Shown piece after piece: positions 52,887 to 64,000 of a stretch of DNA of 64,000 nucleotides (its first letter is position 1; every line of letters starts with the position of its first letter). The notes under the pieces are model-generated. The model made no database searches. It worked only from the letters and a program-made list of their open reading frames with translations, and had not been told where the DNA came from. The stretch comes from Cladopsammia gracilis. Taxonomy: Eukaryota; Cnidaria; Anthozoa; Scleractinia; Dendrophylliidae. The position numbers and the translations under genes were made by a program. The stretch is from positions 816,001 through 880,000 of the forward strand of contig JAJGOT010000273.1 of assembly GCA_022457155.1 (NCBI GenBank), written 5' to 3'.

Positions 52887-53192
52887 ATACCTAATTCAAT
52901 AAAGGTTGCTTTGGCAATTAGTATTTGGGCATACGGAACACAATACAATGCTTTGCTTGAGTGACCGTCAAACAATAGCTTCCAATTACCAATGACCAAA
53001 GCAACCTTTTTTGAATTCGGTGTACATACCTATTTCAATAAAGGTTGCTTTGGTCATTGGTAATTGGGCATTGGGAAGCTATTGTTTGGCGGTCACTCAA
53101 GCGAAACATCGCATTGTGTTCCGTATGCCAAATGCCAATTTCCAATTACCAACGACCAACTGCCAAAGCAACCTTTATTGAATTAGGTGTAT
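52887..53192. mobile_element. Double palindrome (MITE dimer)
   Basis: ACCTAATTCAATAAAGGTTGC opens, and its inverse closes at 53192. The same terminal sequence also occurs in the middle (GCAACCTTTTTTGAATTCGGTG...CCTATTTCAATAAAGG at 53005-53055, quoted in part). So two elements of about 140-150 bp lie in inverted tandem, each with its own TIRs, giving one large cruciform-capable unit. Confidence 0.75.
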
Positions 53193-53484
53193 ATGTCACT
53201 TGAAACTTGATATGTTGTTACAGCCTCAAATATATAGGTTGTATTTCTCGATTTGTTCGATTTTCCGACAAATCTTCGGAACGACGCCGACGCGCATGTA
53301 CAATGCAATGCAATGTAATACAATACAATTGTCAGTTATGATCTTACTATAAATAACTAAGTAGCCACTTATCACCCACTTAAGTTACTTTATATTTATA
53401 GTCAGGTTCCAGTCGACGAGAGTATCCAACTAAAATAATTCAGTCATCATTCATCCTCAGCAAAAGTTCAGTATTATCTTTAGT

Positions 53485-56400
53485 TGATAAACAAAGCCGA
53501 ATTCGAGAAGACATTTTTTGTGTCTATGATCAAGTGAACAGTCCTCGAATTTAGTCGTCCGGATCCGGATCACGTTCAATCACAACTAGCCGAGAGATAC
53601 ATGTAACTTATCATAAACTGCAACTTTGCTATTTATAGATCGTTTTCATTTTCGTAAGCAGTTTGTTTTTTGGCTATGAGAGCAACCCTAGAGAAAGGAT
53701 GTTGCAGGGAATGCCAAATAAAAGAAATTAAGAAATTCTTGAAATACAGCTAAATTTTCTCTATTATAGACGCTCAGCTGCACATCCAAAAATTTTAAAA
53801 TGCTATACCTCCAAAGCAATGTTGCTGATACACGAAGAACCTGTTGATAGATATGTCGTGCTTTGAATGGTTTGATGAAGCCATTGGACCGTTATGTAAT
53901 CGAAGTAAGGTAAAGGTAAAGTCGCACTCGAGCCAAATTGGCCCACACGGCCGGAGCTTAACTTGGTTTCTGTTGGCATGAAGCAACTAGGAATATTGCT
54001 ACTCCCCCCTGGATGGGATGCTAGTCCATCGCAGGGTTACCCCCAGCAGTTTATCGCCGGTACCCATTTATACACCTGGGTGGAGAGAGACAGTGCGGAG
54101 TAAAGTTTCTTGTCTAAGGAAACAACACGACGGCAGAGACCAGGCTCGAACCACCGACCTTCAGGTTGGAAGTCCGACGCGCTAACCACTAGACCACCGT
54201 GTAATCGAAGGAGTGGAGTTAATGACCAACCTACGAGAATTGGCGACAGTCCTACTGATAACTGAAATGACTACAACAAAATCTTAACCGGCTTAAATAA
54301 TTATTAATAACATAGCAATAATAAACAATCGTTAAACTAAAATAGCGAAACATATATTCAAATGGACAGAGTAGAATCATTCTGTCGCTCTTTGACCACT
54401 AGGTAATATGTGCAATAAAATTTACCTTAATTGATAGGTGCTTCCAATTGGAGACGTTCCATCAACGAGATACACAAATAATCTAATTTAAGTGGAGTCA
54501 TTCTCTTGCTTAAGGCAGGTAGCATTACGAAGCACTTTGAACTTTCCAAACCATGTCTCTCAATGACTAGTGTCATAGAAAGACGCGTTTTGATAAATTA
54601 GTTTTTAATTGCGTTGTGGGATTTAAGTATATTTTAAGTCGATAAACAAAGCTGAATTCCAGAAGGTATTTTTTCATTGTCTATGGTCCAGCGAACAGCC
54701 CTTGAATTTAGTAATCCGTATCCGGATCACGTTTAATCACAACTAGCCGAGAAAAAACTTATCATAAACTGCAACTTTGTTATTTATAGAGTGTTTTCAA
54801 TTTCGTAAATCAGTAGTTTTTTTTCTGGCTATGAGAGCAACCCCAGAGAAGGAAGTTGCAGGGAATGCCAAATAAAAGAAATTAAGAAATTCTTGAAATA
54901 CATGTAAATTTTTTCTATTACTGTCTTTGTTCAGTTCAAAGATTCAAAAGACCTGTGATTTGCATCCTCGCTTTAACTGAATGAAAAATATTTGTTTTAG
55001 TTTCGCACATGGACGCTCAGCTGCACGGCCAAACATTTTAAAATGCTATATCTCCAAAGCAATGTTGCTGATATGAAGAACCTGTTAATAGATATGTCGT
55101 GCTTTGAATGGTTTGATGAAGCCATTGGACCGTTATGTAATCGGAGGAGTGGAGTTAATGTCCAACGTACGAAAATTGGTGACAGTCCCACTGATTACGG
55201 AAATGACTACGCGACAAAATTTTAACCGGCTTAAATAATTATAAATAACATAGCAATAATAAACAATTGTTAAACTAAAATAGCGAAACATATATTCAAA
55301 TGGACAGAGTAGGATCATTCTGTTGCTTTTTTAGATACTATGCAGCTCTTAACAACCTATAATTTCATTGGACTTGAGTATCACGCAGCTCTATTGTTTT
55401 TAGGGCTAGGGTCCATTGTTGTGTTGTTTGTTGTATTTTGTCAGAAAATTAGAAAAGACCTTGTAAGGGCTGCGTACTGCCCGTGCTTTTTGTCTACTAG
55501 GTAATAAGTGCAATAAAATTTACCTTAGTTAGCTAATAGGTGTTTCCGATTGGGGACGTTCACTCAACAAGATACACAAATAATCTAATTCAAGTCGCGT
55601 CATTCTCTTGCTTAAGGCACGTAGCATTACGAAGCACTTTGAACTTTCCAAACCATGTCTTTCAATGACTAGTGTCACTGAAAGACGCGGTTTGATAAAT
55701 TAGGTTTTAATTGTGGTGTGGGATTTAAGTATATTTTAAGTCGATAAATAAAGCCGAATTCTAGAAGGTATTTTGTCATTGTGTCTATGGTCTAGCCAGA
55801 AGCCCTCGAATTTAGTCATCCGGATCCGGATCACGTTCAACCACAACTAACCGAGAAACAACTTATCATAAACTACAGCTTTGTTATTTGTAGATCGTTT
55901 TCAATTTCGTAAGCAGTTTGTTTTAATTTCTGGCTATGAGAGGAACCCCAGAGAAGGATGTTGCAGGGAATGCCAAACAAAAGAAATAAAGAAATTTTTG
56001 AAATACAGCTAAATTTTCTCCATTACTGTTTCTGTTCAGTCAAAGATTCAAAAGACCTCTGATTTGCATCCTTGCCTTAGAAAAGTCTTTTAACTAAGTG
56101 AAAAATACTTGTTTTAGTTTTGCACATGGACGCTCAGCTGCACGGCTAGAAATTTTAAAATGCATTATCTCCAAAGCAAATGTTGCTGATATGAAAAACC
56201 TGTTGATAGATATCACGGTTGGATAAGTTGTTTAGAAAAGACAACATTCGAACTTGATCTTTTTATAGTACATCCAAAATCCATATTTTGAATGGTGTAA
56301 TGAAGCCATTGGAGCGTTACATAGAGTATATACCTAATCGGAGGAGTGGAGTTAATTTCCAACCGTATGAGAATTGGCGACAGTCTTACTGATTACTAAA

Positions 56401-56720
56401 ATGACTACGACAAATTCTTAACCGGCTTAAATAATTATCAATAATGTAGCCGAATAATAAACAGTCCTTAGTGAAACATATTCAAATCCCGGGATTCAAG
56501 TGGACAGAGTAGGATCATTCTGTTGCTTTTTGTCTACAAGGTAATAATTATGTGCAATAAAATTTACCTTAGTTAACAGGTGCTTTCAATTGAAGACGTT
56601 CACTCAACGAGATACACAAATAATCTAATTTAATTCACATCATTCTCTTGCTCAAGGCAGGTAGCATTACGAAGCACTTTGAACTTTGCAAACCGCGTCT
56701 TTCAATGACTACATCGTCTG
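53485..56720. repeat. Threefold tandem duplication of a unit of about 0.9-1.1 kb
   Basis: Unit landmarks GATAAACAAAGC(C/T)GAATTC, CCGGATCCGGATCACGTT, CTATGAGAG(C/G)AACCC, GATGAAGCCATTGGA and GGAGGAGTGGAGTTAA recur in the same order. Copies start at about 53485, 54641 and 55743. Copy A carries an inserted SINE; copy C carries extra sequence between the ATATC and CCATTGGA blocks. A 60-codon ORF at 55043-55225 (copy B) is broken in copies A and C, so coding is doubtful. Confidence 0.8.
53906..54199 (-). mobile_element. tRNA-derived SINE with 11-bp TSD
   Basis: TGTAATCGAAG occurs at 53895-53905 and 54200-54210. The element is absent from the corresponding site in copy B (near 55133), which gives a natural empty site. 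On the minus strand the head reads GGTGGTCTAGTGGTTAGCG (A box) and GGTCGGTGGTTCGAGCC (B box). The tail is TTTACCTTTACCTTA. Its length is 294 bp. Confidence 0.88.
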
Positions 56721-57453
56721 TAGACAGTAAACTGTTTATAAGTTATTGTTTTGAGCACAGGGGTCTGGTCTCCGCTCCCTCATGTAAGTGTTTTAGGCAG
56801 CGAACCCAAGCTTCTGAGGTGATGAGCTCCATTAATTTAATTTGCGACAGAATACTCACATTAACTGTAACGTTTTGTAGACTAGGTAAAATTCTGTTTA
56901 TTGACTATTGCATGGTTTGTCGCGGTCTTGGATGGACGTACGGAGACAACTGAAACCGCGATTCCATGCTTTCTGGCTTAGAAACATCCCTTAAAATTTA
57001 AAAAGAAAACCAAAACATTGCGAAAAAATTATTTGACATCAAATCGGGCTTTCCCTGTGGTGCATGGAAGTCACACTTTTTCACACTTTCGCACCAATTA
57101 CGCCTCTTTGACCTTGCTTGTATTTCAAGTTAACGAAGCGTTTTTATCAATATTTTAGCAAATTGTACGGGCTTTTAAACGACAAGAAATTAGTCGTGTT
57201 TCCATGGTATAAGTGAGGTGTATAATGCATGTTCTATGCCTTTATTTTGAAAGTTCACGGAGTAGTTTTTTCCACTGTTGTAGCCTTTTTTTAATCTAAG
57301 TATTTTCAAGGATGAGTTCCTTGTTCAGATTAAGCGAACGTATGCGTTAGTGGAATATCACTTCAATTTTAGGAGTTTAAATGTATAACAAATATTGGAT
57401 ATTGTTTTTCACAGTACAGCGAACACGTATACGACGTAAACCACAGTTATAAT
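56721..57453. other. Intergenic, nothing recognised
   Basis: AT-rich sequence after copy C of the tandem duplication. A 101-codon ORF at 56648-56953 overlaps copy C and has no recognisable domain. Confidence 0.35.
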
Positions 57454-58017
57454 ATAGAGCGTTTTCACTGACGTCATATCAAAATTCAGAAGCAGTTTTC
57501 GATTCTAAAATGTTTATGGAATTGTAGAGAGTTTAAAACTACACATCTGGGTCAAATTTTGAAGCGCAAGAGCATTTCATTCAAAAGTTATAGGCGAATG
57601 AGTATAGACAATTTTAGTAAGAAATGTATGGAGCGGCCATCTTGGTGTTCCACTTAGGAACACCAACATGGCGGCCAAAAATTGAAAGACTTCAAAGTCT
57701 TAATAACACCAAAAATCTCATCACAAAATATTGTATTCACTATAAGAGGCATGAAATCGGCTTATAAGCATCTATAATTCATTAATAACTTTCAACTAGT
57801 TCCATTTTGTTTATTTTCACGGCTTATCTGAAATAGCGTGACGAATTGCGTGACACATTAACAACCTTTATAAATCGAAAACGAAACATCGTTAAAACCT
57901 GAAACTTTTTGTGAAAGATTATAACACTGGTATCCACATACCATGTTAGAAACAGCTTTGTAGGATGTATACTTTAGATTTTTTAATTTTTATGACGTCA
58001 TGTGAAAACGCTCTATA
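57454..58017. mobile_element. MITE, copy 2 of the 20242-20806 family
   Basis: The ends TATAGAGCGTTTTCAC and GTGAAAACGCTCTATA are inverted. The internal sequence aligns with 20242-20806 throughout. The central hairpin is GTGTTCCACTTAGGAACAC. Confidence 0.82.
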
Positions 58018-58170
58018 GGCTCAGAAATTTGGGACATTTGATTGGCTGATGACAGAACTATTCTGACGTAATAGTGGTATTTCAAAGTATTTCAGCAATG
58101 ACGCAGTGGTATAACACGGTTGCTATGACTACCAAGCGACGTGTTTACATTTTTTTGTCTTTTCAGAAAA

Positions 58171-58780
58171 ATGGCGGACAGATTTCCTGAAGTTTCAAGT
58201 GACGAAATTGAACAACTGGCTAAAAAAGCGAAAAACAAAAATACGACAAAAACCACAAATACGTGGGTCAATGTGTGGAAAACGTGGGCTAAAAGTAAAG
58301 GCCGAGAAGACGACATTTTGAAGTATGAAGCCCAAGAATTGGACGCGACTCTCGCTGTTTTCTTTGCTGAAGTGCGAAAAAACGATGGCTCTGAATATGA
58401 GCCTGACAGCCTACGAGTTATGCTGTCGGCCCTAGATAGACATCTTAGGGAAAACGAGATCAAGCATTGCATAGCGAAGGATCGAGATTTTGTGAAATGC
58501 AGACAAGTTCCTGAAAGAAAAGCGAGAGGACTTCGCGAACAGGGCTTCGGGAAAAGGCCAACTGCAACAAAAGCGCTCACCTTTTTTCCAATTTGCCTGT
58601 GCAGCAAAATCCAACTTGCCAGACGATGACGGTGAACCACTTTCACAACTGCCAGGTGACAATAAAGTACAGCGCCGGAGCCGATGCCACCGTTGTTATT
58701 GTACAGAAAAACAGTCAAATACGAAGTGAAATAAGCTCTAGTTTCAGCCCTTTCTTTGATTCTACGTTTTGACACGCCGA
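58171..58780 (+). pseudogene. Crypton-like tyrosine recombinase remnant (internal deletion)
   Basis: From ATG 58171 the frame reads M-A-D-R-F-P-E-V, then EIEQLAKKAKNKNTTKTT, WVNVWKTWAKSKG, LDATLAVFFAEVRKNDG, EPDSLRVMLSALDRHL and KARGLREQGFGKRP. This is the N-terminal region of Crypton-type recombinases and their domesticated relatives. After about 58590 the similarity ends. A different frame then gives MTVNHFHNCQVTIKYS, which looks like the distant C-terminus of the same protein. The catalytic domain appears to have been deleted. A TTTTGTCTTTTCAG acceptor-like tract precedes the ATG. Confidence 0.55.
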
Positions 58781-59021
58781 TTCACATGTATTACGGTTCA
58801 TTTTTGGCAGTAGGGAGGCTGTAAAAATTTTAGAGACGACTTTCAACTTCTTTCCCTCGGCAAACTAAATTTAGCTCTGTTTTTGACAAGAACAGTGCGC
58901 AACCGTGAAGCGCTGTCATTCATTCATTGTGAAATGTTCCCACTATGGCGCGGTGTTCATTTGACCGTAACGAAATAAAAGACACTTTTGAAAAAAAATT
59001 CTGAGTCTATTTTATAAACAA

Positions 59022-59147
59022 ATAATAGGATGAGTTGTACGTGATATTTTGGTAATTTTGGCCGAAGCCGCTCGTGACATTTTGGACAATTTTGAAATAT
59101 TACTTGCGGTATTATTACCAAATATCACTACAACTCATCCTATTACC
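59022..59147. repeat. Foldback repeat
   Basis: AATAGGATGAGTTGTACGTGATATTTTGGTAAT, in parts, is mirrored by ATTACCAAATATCAC...ACAACTCATCCTATT. About 125 bp, possibly a MITE. Confidence 0.6.
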
Positions 59148-59339
59148 TAGACTAATGGAACAAACTGGTTATGAAGCTCAACAAATTTCAAAAAGAGTGT
59201 ACAAAGCTGCTTTGTTTTATGTTGAACGAACCGTGACCCTGCACATTGTTTTGTTTAACGTGTGAGCTCAAATGTTTCTACTGGTCAGTTGCTCATATGC
59301 ATTTCAATACCTTTTGTGTTTTGTGCAGGGTCAAGGCAA

Positions 59340-60476
59340 ACGAACAAAAGAAATGGAGAACAAAAACATAACAAAAGACTGACTGAGTTTCAAAGTGAAA
59401 TCATCTGGAATAATAAAGACATTCTGATAAACAAACACATGATCTACTTTAAACAATGGCATCAATTTGGAATCACATACATCAAAGACCTGCTTGACGA
59501 AAATCTAAACTTTTTGACATATGACAAATTTCAAACAGCCTTCCAACTTCGCGTGCCATTTACGACTTACTACGGTTTAATAAGCGCCATTCCACGAAAC
59601 TGGAGACGCGAAATTAAAAGAACACAAATCCCGATCGAAAATGACAATGTGTTACAACAACGTCCAATGCCCAAAGATTTCACCACCAGTTTCAACCTCC
59701 CACTGCTGAACAAAAATTATTATGTTATGGCTTCTCGAAAGAATGCTTAAAGAGTGTTTATAACCTCCCCTTTGCTACCACGCTCGAAACAAAACTTGAA
59801 ATTTTCAATATAAAATTATTCACAATATACTGCCAACTAGATATTCGCTTTTCCGCATGAAGATATGTGACTCTGAAACCTGTCAGCTATGCAAAATGCA
59901 ACCACAAACGCTGCCTCATCTATTCTACCGTTGTCCTGTTACCACCAAATTTTGGTCCGCGTTTCAAAATTGGTGGCTAGAAAAACAGAAGAAAGCAATA
60001 ACTCTCACAGAACGAAATATTCTATTTGGTTGGCATGATAACAACACAGAATCAAAAGACATTTTAAACTATGTCACTCTGGTGGCCAAGTATTATATCT
60101 TCTGTACTATCCAAGACAGCGATGATGTTCCCTTTGACTGCTTCCCTTCTCTACTTAAAAGCAAACTCGAAATTTTACAACAAATAGCATACAAAAACAA
60201 AACCATTGACAATTTTAATAGGAATTGGAAACATTTTATTTAACATTAATTGTCTTTCTCTCTTTCCATATTATAATTTCTGTAATAATCTAGTTCCTAG
60301 TTCCTAGTTCCTTTTTTTTGTTTTTTTTTTTGGTGTTTTTGTTTTTACTTAAATTTCAAATACTTAACACCACTTGCACTGTATTTACTTGTTGGAATCG
60401 AGATTGTACTTTTAACATTTATCAGTATGAATATTGTAAATAAAATAAGTGGTAAATAAAAAAAAAAAAAAAAAAG
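59340..60476 (+). pseudogene. 5'-truncated L1/Tx1-like LINE, C-terminal region and poly(A) tail
   Basis: The frame at 59376-59750 (EIIWNNKDILINKHMIYFKQW, in part; FGITYIKDLLDENLNFLTYDKF; FTTYYGLISAIP) continues in other phases through KIIHNILPTRYSLFR (near 59800-59855). The frame at 59857-60243 then carries the C-terminal zinc-knuckle-like motif CQLCKMQPQTLPHLFYRCP. This is the post-RT region of L1-type LINEs. AATAAA and a run of about 18 A at 60454-60474 mark the 3' end. At least one frameshift between 59720 and 59857. No target duplication was recognised. Confidence 0.75.
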
Positions 60477-60835
60477 AACTCTGCGAGTATTAAAGTCGGG
60501 CTTTTGGGTCACTAAAAACCAATTCACCTTCTAGACTGTGAATGTAAACCGATCTGGTCACGTCTGTAACATTGCACTTCACTAAGTCATGTTATGAGAA
60601 TGTAAACAGGAAACATAGTCTTATCCAGTGTGAAGATCTACCGTGGTCTGAAGCCGGGTTTTCATTCAATGGAAAGCTAACAAGCCAAACAACACTAGCT
60701 ACAATCAAAGGCTCCTGCGAGCCAACCCGTGAATATGAAATGCTAAGGGTAATGACTTTTGACAAACGAAAAACAAACAAACAAAGAGAACAGTAATTTT
60801 CAGTTCGGAAAAAAAGAAAAAAAATCCGTCCTGGG

Positions 60836-60956
60836 GTCAATTTAATAAAACTTTTACAAGTGTAGCCATTGTTTCAGAGGTTGAAAACAATAGCTACACT
60901 TGTAAATTACAAGTGTTAAAGTTTTATTAAATTCACCCCTAGGCGAGAATCGAACC
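60836..60956. repeat. Inverted repeat (TTTAATAAAACTTTTACAAG)
   Basis: AATTTAATAAAACTTTTACAAGTGTAGC, in part, is mirrored by GCTACACTTGTAAATTACAAGTG...AAAGTTTTATTAAATT with a short loop. It lies directly next to the tRNA-like SINE head. Confidence 0.65.
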
Positions 60957-61022
60957 CATCTCCTTGACTCCCTCCAGCTCTAGCGTCCCGTCATTTACCC
61001 ACTACACTACCTAGGATTTGGC
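60945..61022 (-). repeat. tRNA-like SINE head
   Basis: On the minus strand CCTAGGT pairs with GCCTAGG as a 7-bp acceptor-like stem. The A-box-like stretch is TAGTGTAGTGGGTAAATGACG (quoted in part) and the B box is GATGGGTTCGATTC. The D and T stems are imperfect, so this is read as a tRNA-derived SINE rather than a functional tRNA gene. Confidence 0.5.
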
Positions 61023-64000
61023 TAATTACTAAGGCCAAACTTTGTTATTTTAACGTAGATATGCGGAAAAGTTTATATCTGAGTGATGGAACGAGCAAGT
61101 GAGCGAGTAAGTGAATTAGCCACCATAAGCCGTTCATTACGCTTGCGCGTATTCATGGGTTAAAAAATAGAAATTGAATTCTTAAAACGATCTTGACAAA
61201 TATCGATCGTGGTTCATTGTTATTTGGACGCAAGATGGACATCAAATTGATAAAGCGACATTGACAAATATCGACTATGGTGCATTATTATTTGAACGAA
61301 TTGACCATTTTGTCTTTTAAAACTCCTCTCCGATAAGAAGAACAAGCAACAGGGAATGAATGCTGTATCATCTGTGTGATTGTTACACTAACGATATTTT
61401 TTATCCTTGTGTTACTTTTGTAATACCGGTATTTCCTCTATGTGCGGAATGCATATTAAGTTTTCCTTTGATGTCACTAAAAGTTAGTCGCAGGCTACAA
61501 ACCACTTGAAACACACTTTTCTTACAGCCAAGCAGCCCGACTAATAACAATAAACAGCAACGTTCAAAATACGAGTAAAAGGCCCCTAAAATGTCTATGG
61601 TTGTTATAAAAGGTGACAGGCCTAGCACAAACCCTACTCGTCGCTAAAAGCATTTTATCCCAGCTTTAGAATAGGTCTATCCCAAGTACGTGCCTGACAG
61701 AATTTTTCTTTTAGATCAAAATAAAGATAATTATAATAGGACTGTTGTTCTAAACGTTGTCGATTCTTTGATCATCTCAAGCTGTGACACTGTCAGGAGA
61801 AATTTACGCTTTCCAGAGCCGTTAAGAATATTTAGCGATGCCGTCGTTTGTTTGCTTGCTCTTGGCATATTACCATGGAAATTCCTTGGCTGATTTTAAA
61901 AGTGCTGCAAGATCATTAGTAGCCGCTTAAGTAGGAATTAGTCGCTGCTTAGGATCAGTTCATTTCTTAGTCTGCGTTTTAATGTGAGCGCAAGTCTGTG
62001 GTTAGCGTCGTTTGCATAACGTGCGAGATAGTGTTTGTTCATCACGGCTAAAAGTCTAAGATCCAAGTCTTATGCAATTAATAGCCATGGTCTATATTGG
62101 ATTATACAATGAACTGAATACTACGCGCTCTGTGATTGGTCGTTGCCTATGATCTATTAGAGTACAGACGCATGGCTGACGTCATAGAAAAATTGTTTGC
62201 TTTGTTTTGTCCAACATGACGCACAGTTTTAAAAATGTTTGCGAGATTATTCTGGATTGAGCAAGTGAAAGCCTCAAAAAATGTTAAGCAGGAGCTGTTT
62301 ACGAGCAAAAGAAGAAACCAAGACGAAAAGTGTTCTTGGCGACTTGAAAAATACCTAAACTGGAACAAATCTTAGAACAGTCGAGCGCTACGAGGCAAGT
62401 TCGTTATTTTACTCTTAATTCGAAAATATCTGATCAAATTATTCACTGTAGCTGTGCAATACATATCTGGATATTTAGCTTTTTTATATTTAGCTCATTT
62501 AGCATTCAGTCGCCGTGCTTGAGCTTTTGGCGTGATCAGGAGATTAAAACCGGCATTAGTGGCAGTAGACTAACTATAATTATAACTAAGTTTGCAGACT
62601 AGGAAAATTTTCAAAAATCGTGAATACAGCACAATACCGAATATTAAAATTTGAATCATAGCGCCACTCTTACTGAATCCCTCCATGCAAATACATAACA
62701 TCGAAATACGTTTGTTAACTGAACTGAATACTTAAATAAATCCTTAATTATGATCAGTGATATTGCTATACCATACTTTCATCCAAGCACTGACTGTACT
62801 GAAAAGGAAGTTGTTGAAAAAACGAAAGCGTTTACACTTGCACGTACGCTTGCGTCGCGCCAGCTCTTAGCCAGTTTCTTGTGCCTTTGCTTGCTCGTCC
62901 CTTGCTCATGCTTACGTTTCAGTGAGCTTGCATTGCGTGTAAACAAGCCTTAATGGAAACATGTTTCTGAAAACGTGTATTCCTGATTTAAATAGCTATG
63001 CGACATCAATCAGTACCGACGTTCTTCGATTAAGTAAAAAATTGCATTCTACACAGTTTCTCTTTGTTCCTGTTTTCCGCGCTAACGCACATACTCTTTA
63101 ATGATAGCGCTGTACCAGCCGATGAACTCACTAACACGCTTTTTGCTATCTGAAATGACTGCTTCAATGAATCTAATTCCTTCAATCTGTTTCGATTGCC
63201 ATTTCACTATATCCAAACTACGACACCTTTTTGGACAGTACTGATTAGTTGAATGGAATGATTGTTCATAACAGGCTTTGTTATAGATTATAAAGGCATA
63301 ATTTAAAGCGAATATGACGGAATTAAATCGCCAAAAATAGACTGTAAAAGTATTTATAATAAAACTCGCGCGCCTTCAGAGTTATGCAAATTATCCATGT
63401 AGAACTCTATAATTCGCAAGAACTTCCTGTTGTTGCTTTCCTTCGTATTTGCTTTTGTTCGATATATTTCTTGAAATGGTACAAGTTGATGGAGAACGAG
63501 TGGTCTTTCTGTGAGATTGTGGAAAGGCATTTGTTAATTATACAAGTACCAAAAACTTTTAAGGCTGCTTCAGGCGCGTCACGGGTAGACGGTATAGCGC
63601 AAACATGCTAGAATCGATTAGCAGATTCTTTTAATCCCCTTCGGGTAATATCTAAATACTCTTCGCTGTAGCTCCTCAATTTCGCAGACCTTTCGAGTAG
63701 CACAACTTACCTTTGAATAACTCTGGTGTTGTAGCTGTCTTTACGACTTCAGTCTGAGCTGTTAGTAAACCGCACCCAAACTATATACCACTCGAACACA
63801 AACGTGATTATCGATTCAGGGATGTCACTACCCTTTTCTGAACCTCTGTTTTTATTGGTCCATCATATTAAATATGACTTTTGTTATTTATCCGGTAAGT
63901 TTTACTCGTGCCAAAAATAAATTGGATACCCTTGAACCGCCGTCAGTATACAATTAAACTGTAGTCAATATTGTTGGTTGGTCTCTCGGGTTCATTGATT
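61023..64000. other. Intergenic, nothing firmly recognised
   Basis: No protein domain or RNA gene could be assigned. A roughly 68-bp direct repeat (GACAAATATCGA...GCATT(A/G)TTATTTG) occurs twice at 61185-61305. A short + strand frame near 62235-62370 (FARLFWIEQVKASKNVKQELF, in part) is unassigned. Confidence 0.4.

Noticed and set aside
55043..55225. 60-codon ORF in the triplicated unit
   Set aside because: The frame is broken in both sister copies, so there is no sign of coding constraint.
58092..58775. A 227-codon minus-strand ORF
   Set aside because: It is the antisense shadow of the Crypton-like frame, which has clear protein similarity on the + strand.
60945..61022. Functional tRNA gene
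   Set aside because: The acceptor stem pairs, but the D and T stems do not close properly and an inverted repeat is attached; better explained as a SINE head.

Overview
This looks like animal nuclear DNA, most likely from an anthozoan cnidarian (coral or anemone). The window is AT-rich, has spliced genes with GT/AG introns, and carries a dense mix of Penelope-like and DIRS retroelements, 5'-truncated LINEs, tRNA-derived SINEs, many short inverted-repeat elements (MITEs) and several minisatellites. There is no sign of bacterial organisation. The species call is inference; no marker gene is present.

Host genes. (1) A papain-family (C1A, cathepsin-like) cysteine protease runs on the + strand from before base 3207 to its stop at 33871. 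Seven exons are recoverable with consistent splice phases; the exon with the catalytic Cys lies outside the window. Its introns hold most of the window's mobile DNA. (2) Inside its 17.8 kb third intron sits a single-exon + strand gene for a multi-repeat protein with a C-terminal HtrA/trypsin-like serine protease (13104-13622 plus 25022-26692). It is split by an 11.4 kb transposon. (3) An uninterrupted paralogue lies on the minus strand at 42765-45104.

The standout object is the transposon at 13623-25013. It is flanked by an exact 8-bp duplication (AAAGTAAG) and has about 200 bp of near-identical terminal inverted repeat that runs into long inverted octamer minisatellites at both ends. On its minus strand it encodes a DUF3987-like P-loop ATPase, a DDE-type transposase core, an OTU cysteine protease and a CXC (tesmin-type) zinc domain. 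A phase-compatible donor/acceptor pair suggests these form one fused protein. The coding part carries two nonsense codons and a frameshift, yet the host exon on both sides is still open in one frame.

Layout: 1-1735, 49-bp minisatellite grown from a MITE end; 2686-3051, MITE; 3207-4501, cathepsin exons; 4795-9540, two Penelope-like elements, each with a downstream hammerhead ribozyme; 9631-11702, a MITE and a 1.8 kb palindrome; 11822-11866, cathepsin exon; 13104-26692, split serine protease gene and giant transposon; 26866-33871, MITEs, SINE, a 17-bp minisatellite and the last cathepsin exons; 34050-40560, MITEs, LINE fragment and an 88-bp satellite; 42765-45104, serine protease paralogue; 45525-50634, a DIRS element nested in a MITE; 50924-58017, MITEs and a threefold 1 kb tandem duplication; 58171-58780, Crypton remnant; 59340-60476, L1-like LINE remnant; 61020-64000, nothing recognised.
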